From assembly GCF_030440515.1 (NCBI RefSeq), contig NZ_CP076543.1, positions 4,963,501 through 5,027,500 on the forward strand: a stretch of DNA of 64,000 nt, in the 5' to 3' direction. The position numbers and the translations under genes are program-made. The notes beneath the pieces are model-generated. The model worked only from the letters and a program-made list of their open reading frames with translations, ran no database searches and was not told the origin of the DNA. Shown piece by piece: positions 28,307 through 36,252 of the stretch (its first letter is position 1; each line of letters starts with the position of its first letter). This DNA is from Streptomyces xanthophaeus (GTDB taxonomy: Bacteria > Actinomycetota > Actinomycetes > Streptomycetales > Streptomycetaceae).

Positions 28307-29479
28307 TTGGCGGGTTCTGCCGACTTCGACCTGTACCGCCCGGCCGAGGAGCACGACATGCTCCGCGAGTCGGTCCGCTCGCTCGCCGAGGCGAAGATCC
28401 TGCCGTTCGCCGCAGCGGTCGACGAGGAATCCCGCTTCCCGCAGGAGGCCCTGGACGCCCTGGTCTCCAGCGACCTGCACGCCGTCCACGTGCCCGAGAC
28501 CTACGGCGGCGCGGGCGCCGACGCCCTCGCGACCGTGATCGTGATCGAGGAGGTGGCCCGTGTCTGCGCCTCCTCCTCCCTCATCCCGGCCGTGAACAAG
28601 CTCGGCTCGCTCCCGGTGATCCTCTCCGGTTCCGAGGAGCTCAAGGCCAAGTACCTCGGCCCGCTGGCCAAGGGCGACGCGATGTTCTCGTACGCGCTCT
28701 CCGAGCCGGACGCGGGCTCCGACGCCGCCGGCATGAAGACCCGCGCCGTGCGCGACGGGGACTTCTGGGTGCTCAACGGCGTCAAGCGCTGGATCACCAA
28801 CGCGGGCGTCTCCGAGTACTACACGGTCATGGCCGTCACCGACCCGGAGAAGCGCTCCAAGGGCATCAGCGCCTTCGTCGTGGAGAAGGGCGACGAGGGC
28901 GTGTCCTTCGGCGCCCCGGAGAAGAAGCTCGGCATCAAGGGCTCCCCGACGCGCGAGGTCTACCTCGACAACGTCCGGATCCCGGCCGACCGCATGATCG
29001 GCGCCGAGGGCACCGGCTTCGCCACCGCGATGAAGACCCTGGACCACACCCGCATCACCATCGCGGCCCAGGCGCTCGGCATCGCCCAGGGCGCCCTGGA
29101 CTACGCCAAGGGCTACGTCCAGGAGCGCAAGCAGTTCGGCAAGCCGATCGGCGACTTCCAGGGCGTGCAGTTCATGCTCGCGGACATGGCCATGAAGATC
29201 GAGGCCGCCCGCCAGCTGACGTACTCGGCCGCCGCCCGCTCGGAGCGCGTCTCCGCCGGAGGCGCCCACGAGGACCTGACGTTCTTCGGCGCCGCGGCCA
29301 AGTGCTTCGCCTCCGACGTGGCCATGGAGGTCACCACGGACGCCGTCCAGCTCCTCGGCGGTTACGGCTACACCCGTGACTACCCGGTGGAGCGCATGAT
29401 GCGCGACGCCAAGATCACGCAGATCTACGAGGGCACCAACCAGGTCCAGCGGATCGTCATGGCCCGCAACCTGCCGTAG
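28307..29479 (+). CDS. Acyl-CoA dehydrogenase (FadE25-like)
   Basis: A 390-residue FAD enzyme that desaturates acyl-CoA at the alpha-beta bond. The FAD/substrate motifs FSYALSEPDAGSDAAGMKTRA (short form ALSEPDAGSD) and WITNAGVSEYY, and the C-terminal AKITQIYEGTNQVQRIVMAR region containing the catalytic Glu (YEGTN), are intact, as is QLLGGYGYTRDYPVER. It begins on TTG 28307, supported by GGGAGTGAGAG upstream and by the conserved AGSADFDLYRP N-terminus. The protein is standard length. The location next to purE/purK and the nucleotidyltransferase matches the fadE25 neighbourhood of mycobacteria; the substrate chain length is unknown. Confidence 0.93.
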   Translation: MAGSADFDLYRPAEEHDMLRESVRSLAEAKILPFAAAVDEESRFPQEALDALVSSDLHAVHVPETYGGAGADALATVIVIEEVARVCASSSLIPAVNKLGSLPVILSGSEELKAKYLGPLAKGDAMFSYALSEPDAGSDAAGMKTRAVRDGDFWVLNGVKRWITNAGVSEYYTVMAVTDPEKRSKGISAFVVEKGDEGVSFGAPEKKLGIKGSPTREVYLDNVRIPADRMIGAEGTGFATAMKTLDHTRITIAAQALGIAQGALDYAKGYVQERKQFGKPIGDFQGVQFMLADMAMKIEAARQLTYSAAARSERVSAGGAHEDLTFFGAAAKCFASDVAMEVTTDAVQLLGGYGYTRDYPVERMMRDAKITQIYEGTNQVQRIVMARNLP

Positions 29480-29606
29480 GGCCCGGCTCCGCCGAAACAC
29501 GTGGCTCCCGGCGTGCTGCCGGGGGCCACGTGCGACGCGGCCGGCGGCGCACCCTAGGCTGTGCGCCGGTCGGCCCCCGGGCGCGGGGCTCAGGGGGGAA
29601 CGCAAC

Positions 29607-30260
29607 GTGCTGTCCGCAGAACGTCAGATATCGGGGATGCTCCGGCAGATCGCCCGTCAGCAGGACGTCATCGAGATCGGCCCCCAGGGCTCCCGCCCGA
29701 AGGCGGCCGCCCTCGTGTACATGGCGGAGCAGTACGGCTACCTGTACGGCGAGGCGCACGCGACCGGGTACAAGGACTCGCACATCCTCCTGCGGATGTA
29801 CCGGGACCCGAGCCCCGAGGCGCGCTCCCGCGAGGCGGCCACCCTCACGGCCCATCCGCGGGCGGGGATCGGCGGGACGGTGCCGGGGCTGGCGCCGGGG
29901 TCGCTGAAGCCCGTCCCCGAGGCGGCCGGCGCCGTGGCCGTGCTGAAGGACCTCATCGCCTTCGACCTCGCGGCCCGCTACATCACCGACCGACGCCAGA
30001 AGGTGATGTGCTACCTCGCCTGCGTGCTCGTGACCGCGGTCCTGCTCGCCACCGGCCCGCTCGTCGAGGCGGTGGCCTCCGGCGTGAGCCTCGTGCTGAT
30101 CCTGGCCGTGGCGCTGAAGGCGGGTCGGATCCACCGGGAGAAGCTGGCCCGGCGCCTGACGGAAGCCGGGCTCTTCGCGGTGCGCGACGAGCAGGGCAGG
30201 CAGCGGTTCCTGCGCCCGGGGCAGCAGTTGCCCGGCCACGCGAACCCGTTCGCCGCCTGA
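29607..30260 (+). CDS. Conserved hypothetical protein with two transmembrane helices
   Basis: A 217-residue protein of unknown function. Residues 1-135 are soluble and basic/polar with no motif I recognise (ISGMLRQIARQQDVIEIG ... YMAEQYGYLYGEAHA). Two adjacent hydrophobic helices follow at about 133-150 and 152-170, then a basic cytoplasmic tail (KAGRIHREKLARRL) ending in LRPGQQLPGHANPFAA. The GTG start at 29607 has GGGGGGAA about 8 bases upstream. It sits alone between the acyl-CoA dehydrogenase and the nucleotidyltransferase. Confidence 0.7.
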   Translation: MLSAERQISGMLRQIARQQDVIEIGPQGSRPKAAALVYMAEQYGYLYGEAHATGYKDSHILLRMYRDPSPEARSREAATLTAHPRAGIGGTVPGLAPGSLKPVPEAAGAVAVLKDLIAFDLAARYITDRRQKVMCYLACVLVTAVLLATGPLVEAVASGVSLVLILAVALKAGRIHREKLARRLTEAGLFAVRDEQGRQRFLRPGQQLPGHANPFAA

Positions 30261-30364
30261 GGTCCTGGCCTGCGGCGCAGGCGGACGCACACACCGCCCA
30301 TGGGGGGCACCCGCATGGGCTAAATTTGGACCTTCGTACGCCGGAATCGGTTGGGGAGAACGCA

Positions 30365-31447
30365 ATGACGGAAGCGATCCTGCTGGTCGGCGGACAAGGG
30401 ACGCGCCTGCGCCCCGTGACGGTGAACACGCCCAAGCCGATGGTTCCCACGGCCGGTGTCCCGTTCCTCGCCCACCAGATAGCCAGGGCCGCCGCCGCCG
30501 GTGTCACGCACATCGTGATGGCCACCTGCTACCTCGCCGAGGTCTTCGAGCCCTACTTCGGCGACGGATCCGCATTCGGCCTCAGCCTCGAATACGTGGT
30601 CGAGGACGAGCCCCTCGGGACCGGCGGCGCCATCCGCAACGCCGGAGCGCGCCTGACCGGCGGCCCGGACTCCTCGGTCCTCGTCTTCAACGGCGACATC
30701 CTCACCGGCCTGGACATCGCCGGTCTGGTCGAGTCCCACGAGGCGGCCGACGCCGACGTCTCCCTGCACCTGGTCCGCGTCGACGACCCGCGCGCCTTCG
30801 GCCTGGTCCCCACCGACTCCGAGGGGCGGGTGCTGGCCTTCACCGAGAAGCCGCAGACCCCCGAGGAGATCATCACCGACCAGATCAACGCCGGCTGCTA
30901 CGTCTTCCGCCGCAGCGTGATCGACTCCATCCCGGCCGGCCGCCCGGTCTCCGTCGAGCGCGAGACCTTCCCCGGCCTGCTCGCCGCCGGGGCCAAGCTG
31001 CACGGCGTCACCGAGAACACCTACTGGATGGACCTCGGCAAGCCCGAGTCGATCATCCAGGCCTCCGCCGACCTCGTACGCGGCGTGGTCTCCTCCCCGG
31101 CCGTCCCCGGACGGCGCGGCGAGTCCCTGGTCCTGCCGGGCGCCGAAGTGGCGGCCGGGGCCAAGCTGTCCGGGGGCACCGTCGTGGGCGCGGGCGCCCG
31201 GATCGAGGCCGGAGCGGTCGTCCAGGGCTCCATCGTGCTCGACGGCGCCGTCATCGGCCCGGACGCCCAGGTGAACGCCAGCCTGATCGGCGCCCGCGCC
31301 TCGGTCGGCGCGCGGACCGTCCTCGACGCCGCCGTCATCGGCGACGGCGCCGCCGTGGGGGCCGACAACGAACTGCGCGGCGGCGCCCGCGTGTGGTGCG
31401 GGGCGCAGCTGCCCGCCGCCGCCATCCGCTTCTCCCCGGACGCCTGA
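30365..31447 (+). CDS. Sugar-nucleotide pyrophosphorylase (mannose-1-phosphate guanylyltransferase-like)
   Basis: A 360-residue NTP:sugar-1-phosphate nucleotidyltransferase. The N-terminal catalytic domain has the signature LVGGQGTRLRPVTVNTPKPM, the base-recognition segment EDEPLGTGGAIRNA, the metal site VFNGDILTG and YWMDLGKPESI. The C-terminal quarter is a left-handed hexapeptide-repeat beta-helix (AGAKLSGGTVVGAGARIEAG). Mycobacterial homologues of this type (ManB/ManC naming varies) make GDP-mannose, which fits the manA and manB genes further right. It is convergent with the first LCP gene across a terminator. Confidence 0.88.
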   Translation: MTEAILLVGGQGTRLRPVTVNTPKPMVPTAGVPFLAHQIARAAAAGVTHIVMATCYLAEVFEPYFGDGSAFGLSLEYVVEDEPLGTGGAIRNAGARLTGGPDSSVLVFNGDILTGLDIAGLVESHEAADADVSLHLVRVDDPRAFGLVPTDSEGRVLAFTEKPQTPEEIITDQINAGCYVFRRSVIDSIPAGRPVSVERETFPGLLAAGAKLHGVTENTYWMDLGKPESIIQASADLVRGVVSSPAVPGRRGESLVLPGAEVAAGAKLSGGTVVGAGARIEAGAVVQGSIVLDGAVIGPDAQVNASLIGARASVGARTVLDAAVIGDGAAVGADNELRGGARVWCGAQLPAAAIRFSPDA

Positions 31448-31473
31448 CCGGACGTCCGGTCCCGGACCGGGGA

Positions 31474-31503
31474 AGGGAGTACGGCCGACGGGCCGCACTC
31501 CCT
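31474..31503. terminator. Bidirectional terminator hairpin
   Basis: AGGGAGT (31474-31480) pairs with ACTCCCT (31497-31503), continued by CGGCC/GGCCG after a one-base bulge, between the convergent nucleotidyltransferase and LCP genes. Confidence 0.8.
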
Positions 31504-31511
31504 CACCGCCG

Positions 31512-32816
31512 TCAGTTGCCGCGGACGGTGACCTTCTCGTCGTTCTGGATCTGCTTCACCAGCTGCTGCACCTTCGCCTTGTCCCAGACGAGGTTGCCGC
31601 CGCGCTGGCCCGAGATCGGCATGTTCATCGACACGCCGTCACCGCCGTTGACGCCCTTCATCGCGAAGAACATCTGGCCCATGTCGTACAGGCCCATGTC
31701 CTTGTCCACGATGAGGGTGTCCAGGCCCGCGCCCAGCATCGGGTAGAGCGCGAACGGGTTGAGGATCGTCGACGGCGTCGCGGCCTGGCTCGCCAGCGCC
31801 GACAGGAACTTCTGCTGGTTCTTCGTCCGCTGCAGGTCGGACTCGGCGAAGGCGTACCGGGTCCGTACGAAGGCCAGGGACTGCTCGCCGTTCAGGGTCT
31901 GCTTGCCGGCCTTGAAGTCGGCGCCCGACTTCTCGTCCTTGAAGCCCTCCTCGATGTTCAGCTCCACACCGCCCAGCGCGTCCACGATGTTCGCGAAGCC
32001 GGCGAAGCCGATCTCCGCATAGTGGTCGATGCGCAGGCCCGTGTTGTGCTCCACCGTCCGCACCAGCAGCTCGGGGCCGTCCTCCGCGTACGCGGCGTTG
32101 AGCTTGACCCGGCGCCCCTGGGCGGGGAACGTCTTGCCGGACTGCGAGCCCACGAAGGACGGGATCTCCACGTCCGAGTCGCGGGGCAGCGAGATCATGG
32201 TGTTCCCGCTGGAGCACTTCGCCAGGATCATCATCGAGTCGGTCCGCTTGCCCTCGGCCGAGCCGGTGTGCAGCTTCTTCTTCTCCTCGGCGGTCATCCC
32301 CTCGCGGCTGTCGGAGCCCACGATCAGGTACGTCGTGCAGTCGCCCTCCTTCGGGCGCTCGATGACCTTGGAGAGGTCCACCTCGCGGCGCACCTTGGAG
32401 TCGGCCCAGAAATAGGTGGCGACCGAGGTCACCAGCAGCGCGGAGACCAGCACGATCGAGCCGACCTTGATCCGCTTGCGCCAGTCCGGTGCCGGGCCGG
32501 GCGCCCGCCCGGGGCGGCCGGGTCCGGACGGCCCGCCGGGGCCTCCCGGCCCACCGGGGCCGCCGCCCTGCGGCGCCCCGTAGACCTGGCCGGTGTTGTA
32601 GCCGCTGTCGTAACCGCCGTACGTGTCGTGGCCGCCCGCCTGCTGCGGGGGCACGCCGTACGCCGGCGGCGGGCCCGCCGGGCGCTGCGGGGGCCGCGGA
32701 GGCTGCTGCGGCTGCGGCTGCCGCTGGATGTGCCGCATCCGCTGCACACCCTCGGGCTGCGGCTGTGCGCTGCCGCGCCCGTACGCGTCGTCACGACCTT
32801 CTGGCCAGTCATTCAT
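31512..32816 (-). CDS. LCP (LytR-CpsA-Psr) family protein 1
   Basis: A 434-residue type II membrane protein. Residues 1-110 are a Pro/Gln/Gly-rich cytoplasmic region, TM is about 118-137, and the rest is the extracytoplasmic LCP catalytic domain. Phosphate-binding residues of LCP phosphotransferases are visible: D169/R171 in GSDSREG, R191/D193 in KRTDSMMI and R212/D213 in SLPRDSD. It also has the RTRYAFAESDLQRTKNQQKFL helix. LCP enzymes move undecaprenyl-linked glycopolymers onto peptidoglycan. It lacks the C-terminal LytR_C domain found in three other LCPs here. No strong ribosome-binding site precedes the ATG. Confidence 0.92.
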   Translation of the reverse strand: MNDWPEGRDDAYGRGSAQPQPEGVQRMRHIQRQPQPQQPPRPPQRPAGPPPAYGVPPQQAGGHDTYGGYDSGYNTGQVYGAPQGGGPGGPGGPGGPSGPGRPGRAPGPAPDWRKRIKVGSIVLVSALLVTSVATYFWADSKVRREVDLSKVIERPKEGDCTTYLIVGSDSREGMTAEEKKKLHTGSAEGKRTDSMMILAKCSSGNTMISLPRDSDVEIPSFVGSQSGKTFPAQGRRVKLNAAYAEDGPELLVRTVEHNTGLRIDHYAEIGFAGFANIVDALGGVELNIEEGFKDEKSGADFKAGKQTLNGEQSLAFVRTRYAFAESDLQRTKNQQKFLSALASQAATPSTILNPFALYPMLGAGLDTLIVDKDMGLYDMGQMFFAMKGVNGGDGVSMNMPISGQRGGNLVWDKAKVQQLVKQIQNDEKVTVRGN

Positions 32817-32921
32817 GCGCCAAGAATGCCTGCCCGGAGGCCTGCTCCGACAGCCCGGTCCACATTCCGTACCGCTGCTGTTGCAGAGCTGATGCCTCCC
32901 TGACCCAACTAAGGTGTGCGT

Positions 32922-33458
32922 ATGACACAGATACCGGGCGAGCTGCCCGGGAAGCCCACCGCAGCCTCCCGGACGACCCTCAGCCACATCATGACCGCCA
33001 ACGACACCAACCTCCTCGGAACGGTGCACGGCGGCGTGATCATGAAGCTGGTGGACGACGCGGCGGGCGCCGTGGCCGGCCGCCACTCCGGCGGCCCGGC
33101 AGTCACCGCCTCCATGGACGAGATGGCCTTCCTCGCGCCCGTGCGCGTGGGCGACCTCGTCCACGTGAAGGCCCAGTGCAACTGGACCGGCCGCTCCTCC
33201 ATGGAGATCGGCGTACGCGTCCTCGCGGAGCGGTGGAACGAGTCCACCCCCGCCACCCAGGTCGGCACCGCCTACCTCGTCTTCGCCGCGGTCGACGCCG
33301 ACGGCAAGCCCCGCGAGGTCCCGCCCGTCCTCCCGGAGACCGAACAGGACGAGCGGCGCTACCAGGAGGCCCAGATCCGCCGCACCCACCGGCTCGCCCG
33401 CCGCCAGGCGATCATGGCGCTGCGCGAGGAGCGGTCGGCCCAGGGCTTCGACGACTGA
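32922..33458 (+). CDS. Acyl-CoA thioesterase, hotdog fold
   Basis: A 178-residue single-domain hotdog thioesterase of the YciA/BFIT (4HBT) type. TANDTNLLGTVHGGVIMKLVDDAAG contains the conserved N/D and HGG active-site elements, followed by ASMDEMAFLAPVRVGDLVHV. It hydrolyses acyl-CoA to free acid and CoA; chain preference is unknown. The ATG at 32922 has AAGG 7 bases upstream; a GTG at 32916 is an alternative. The C-terminal 30 residues are basic. It lies between two LCP genes but on the opposite strand to both. Confidence 0.88.
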   Translation: MTQIPGELPGKPTAASRTTLSHIMTANDTNLLGTVHGGVIMKLVDDAAGAVAGRHSGGPAVTASMDEMAFLAPVRVGDLVHVKAQCNWTGRSSMEIGVRVLAERWNESTPATQVGTAYLVFAAVDADGKPREVPPVLPETEQDERRYQEAQIRRTHRLARRQAIMALREERSAQGFDD

Positions 33459-33483
33459 CGACCCGGTCCGCGCAGTCCCCGGC

Positions 33484-34977
33484 CTAGTCCCCGCAGACCA
33501 CCTGGTCGCCGGTGACCACCCCGAAGGTGCCCTGGTACGGGTCCTCGGCGCGCACCGGAACCACCTTGCGGTAGTCCGCGCCCGCGACCACCAGCACCGT
33601 CCGGCCCTGGCCCGCCACCGCCCGCAGTTCGCTGCCCGGCAGCGCGGTCGCCACCGACCGGGCGGAGCGGTCCCAGCGGGGGTCGTATGTGATCACCGTG
33701 CGCTTGACCTCGCGGCTGGCGCCGTTGCCCGGGGCCTGGGTGGTGTCGAAGCCGGTGGCGCGCAGCGCGGCGTCGACCCGGCCGCCCAGGCCGTCGATCC
33801 GGGTGCCGTTCTCCACCTGGACCCGGACCTGGGGCGGCGGCACGTCCACGGGCACCGCCGCGGGCGGGCCTCCTTCGGCCTTCCCGGGCCGCGCCGGGGC
33901 CAGCGGCCGGTCCTGGCGCAGCGCCTCGAACAACTTGGCCGCCTTCGGCTCGTCCCACTTCACGGTGGACCCGATGCCCTTCACGGGGAAGGACGGGCTG
34001 CCGATGGGCACCGAGGCGAACTCCGAGGAGGACGGGGTGAAGTCCCGCATCGCCTGTCCGAGGGCCAGCATCTGCTCCGAGCCGAAGTCCTTGTCGGCCC
34101 GCACGGAGCCGAGAAGGGTGGAGCTGACCTCCTTGAACTTCACCGGGTTCAGCAGCACCCCGCCCCCGGTCGCCTGCTTGATCAGGGCGGCGACGAACCG
34201 CTGCTGGCGCTGCATCCGGCCGAGGTCGGAGGCCCCGTCGACATGGCGCGAGCGCACGTACTGCAGGGCCTGTCCGCCGCTGAGGCGGTGGCTGCCCGGC
34301 AGCAGGTCGAGGCCGGTGTTGCGGTCCCGCATGGTCTTGGCCGTGCAGATTTCCACGCCGCCCATCGCGTCGACCGTCTTCATGAAACTGGTGAAGTCGA
34401 CCTCCAGGTAGTGGTCGATCTTCACCCGGGTCATGTTCTCCACGGTCCGCACCGTCAGGTTGGGCCCGCCCTCCGCGTACGCCGCGTTCAGCCGTACGGG
34501 ATGCGCCTTGTGCGCCTTGCCGGTGACGAGGTCCCGGTGCGCGGGCACCTCGGCGTAGCTGTCGCGGGGCAGGCTGATCACACTGGCCCGTTCCTTGTCG
34601 GCCGACAGGTGCACCAGCATGATCGTGTCCGTGCAGTGGCAGGGCGCGCCGCCCAGGCGGTACTCGCGCTTCTCCTCCGGGGAGATCTTCTCCCGCCCGT
34701 CGGTGCCCACCAGCAGGAAGTTGAGGCCGTGTCCGGCCTGCGGGCGGTTCTTCATGTCCTTGAACGGGTCCACCCGCTCGATCCCGGTGTCCAGGCCGGT
34801 CATCACGGCGTGCCCGACGGCCCCGGAGCCGAGCACCGCCACCGACAGCCCGGCCGCGAGCCGTACGCCCCACCGGGGCCGCCCGTCCCGGTGCCGGGCA
34901 GGACCGCCTCCGCCCCGTCGCGCGCGCTGCGGCCGTGGCGGCCCTTCGGGACGGGCGGGACGGTGCGGCTGGGGCAC
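33484..34977 (-). CDS. LCP family protein 2 with C-terminal LytR_C domain
   Basis: A 497-residue type II membrane protein: a basic Pro/Arg-rich N-terminus, one TM (about 36-58), the LCP domain with GTDGREKIS, CTDTIMLVHLS and SLPRDSYAEVP, then a LytR_C domain (about 365-490, VRVQVENGTRIDGLGGRV ... DPRWDRSARSVA). Two GTG starts compete. The upstream one (34986) overlaps the only Shine-Dalgarno (GGAGG at 34990-34986), while GTG 34977 has that site at 8-base spacing, so I choose 34977. It probably attaches wall glycopolymers. CHC in APCHCTD is unusual for the family. Confidence 0.9.
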   Translation of the reverse strand: MPQPHRPARPEGPPRPQRARRGGGGPARHRDGRPRWGVRLAAGLSVAVLGSGAVGHAVMTGLDTGIERVDPFKDMKNRPQAGHGLNFLLVGTDGREKISPEEKREYRLGGAPCHCTDTIMLVHLSADKERASVISLPRDSYAEVPAHRDLVTGKAHKAHPVRLNAAYAEGGPNLTVRTVENMTRVKIDHYLEVDFTSFMKTVDAMGGVEICTAKTMRDRNTGLDLLPGSHRLSGGQALQYVRSRHVDGASDLGRMQRQQRFVAALIKQATGGGVLLNPVKFKEVSSTLLGSVRADKDFGSEQMLALGQAMRDFTPSSSEFASVPIGSPSFPVKGIGSTVKWDEPKAAKLFEALRQDRPLAPARPGKAEGGPPAAVPVDVPPPQVRVQVENGTRIDGLGGRVDAALRATGFDTTQAPGNGASREVKRTVITYDPRWDRSARSVATALPGSELRAVAGQGRTVLVVAGADYRKVVPVRAEDPYQGTFGVVTGDQVVCGD

Positions 34978-35152
34978 GGTGGACACCTCCGCGGGGCAGC
35001 AGGGAGACCGGTCGGGCCGGCCGGCCGGATCAGCTGATTCGGCAGAACAGTAGGCCCATACGATCAGCTGCTGTCCTTACCGGTCGCTCGGCGCGCAACC
35101 GGTTCCCCCGTACGCGGTAACGTGACACCGATACCCGACCTTGAAGGACCAC

Positions 35153-36178
35153 ATGCCCGCCCAGCAGCCCGCAGTCTCGGTGATCATGCCGGTGCTCGAC
35201 GAGGAGCACTACCTCCGCGATTCCGTCCGCCACATCCTGGAACAGGAGTACGCGGGCGAGATGGAGGTGGTGATCGCGCTCGGGCCGTCCACGGACCGCA
35301 CCGACGAGATCGCCGCAGAACTCGTCGCCGAGGATCCCCGAGTCCACACCGTCCCGAATCCCACCGGCCGGACCCCGGCGGCGCTCAACGCCGCCATCCA
35401 GGCCTCGCGTCACCCGATCGTGGTGCGCGTCGACGGGCACGGCATGCTGTCGCCGAACTACATCGCCACCGCCGTCCGCCTCCTGGAGGAGACCGGCGCC
35501 CAGAACGTCGGCGGCATCATGCACGCCGAGGGCGAGAACGCCTGGGAAGAGGCCGTCGCCGCCGCGATGACCTCGAAGATCGGTGTCGGCAACGCACCGT
35601 TCCACACCGGCGGCCAGGCGGGACCGGCCGAAACCGTCTACCTCGGGGTCTTCCGCCGCGAGGCGCTGGAACAGCAGGGCGGTTACAACGAGGAGTTCAT
35701 CCGCGCCCAGGACTGGGAGCTGAACTTCCGCATCCGCGAAGCCGGCGGTCTGATCTGGTTCTCGCCGGAGCTGATGGTCCAGTACCGCCCGCGGCGCTCC
35801 GTCAAGGCGCTGGCCAAGCAGTACAAGGACTACGGGCGCTGGCGGCACGTGGTGGCCCGCTACCACTCGGGCTCCATCAACCTGCGCTACCTGGCCCCGC
35901 CGACCCTCGTCTGCGCGATCGCCGCGAGTGTGGTCGTGGGCGTGACCGTCAGCCCCCTGGGCTTCGTCCTTCCGGCCGGCTATCTCGCGGCGATCACCGC
36001 GGGCTCGGTACCGGCGGGCAAGGGGCTCGGGATCAAGGCACGGGCGCAGATCCCCGTGGCCCTGGCGACCATGCACCTGAGCTGGGGATTCGGCTTCCTG
36101 ACCAGCCCGCGGGCCCTGGCGGACAAGGTCATCGCGAGCCGCCGTCCGGCCGTGCACCGGGACCCCTCGCAGGTCTGA
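35153..36178 (+). CDS. Family 2 glycosyltransferase
   Basis: A 341-residue GT-A fold transferase. VSVIMPVLDEEHYLRDSV, the nucleotide-sugar Asp region ALGPSTDRTDE and RVDGHG (the DXD-like site) are followed by the acceptor motif QDWELNFRIREAG (ED/QDW type) and the basic RPRRSVKALAKQYKDYGRW. Two or three hydrophobic segments near residues 248-290 suggest membrane association. It resembles glycosyltransferases of succinoglycan/EPS-type synthesis. The start is ATG 35153 with GAAGGA upstream; TTG 35141 is possible. It sits among LCP genes, so a role in the same surface polymer is likely. Confidence 0.9.
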   Translation: MPAQQPAVSVIMPVLDEEHYLRDSVRHILEQEYAGEMEVVIALGPSTDRTDEIAAELVAEDPRVHTVPNPTGRTPAALNAAIQASRHPIVVRVDGHGMLSPNYIATAVRLLEETGAQNVGGIMHAEGENAWEEAVAAAMTSKIGVGNAPFHTGGQAGPAETVYLGVFRREALEQQGGYNEEFIRAQDWELNFRIREAGGLIWFSPELMVQYRPRRSVKALAKQYKDYGRWRHVVARYHSGSINLRYLAPPTLVCAIAASVVVGVTVSPLGFVLPAGYLAAITAGSVPAGKGLGIKARAQIPVALATMHLSWGFGFLTSPRALADKVIASRRPAVHRDPSQV

Positions 36179-36184
36179 GACGTA

Positions 36185-36244
36185 CGAAAGGGGCCCGGCC
36201 CGGAGGCTGCGTACCGACGCAGCCGCCGTGCCGGGCCCCTTTCG
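36185..36244. terminator. Bidirectional terminator, nested hairpin
   Basis: CGAAAGGGGCCCGGC (36185-36199) and its exact complement (36230-36244) form a 15-bp stem; inside it GGCTGCGT/ACGCAGCC (36205-36212 with 36217-36224) forms a second hairpin. It lies between the convergent glycosyltransferase and LCP 3 genes. Confidence 0.9.
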
Positions 36245-36252
36245 CGTGCGTG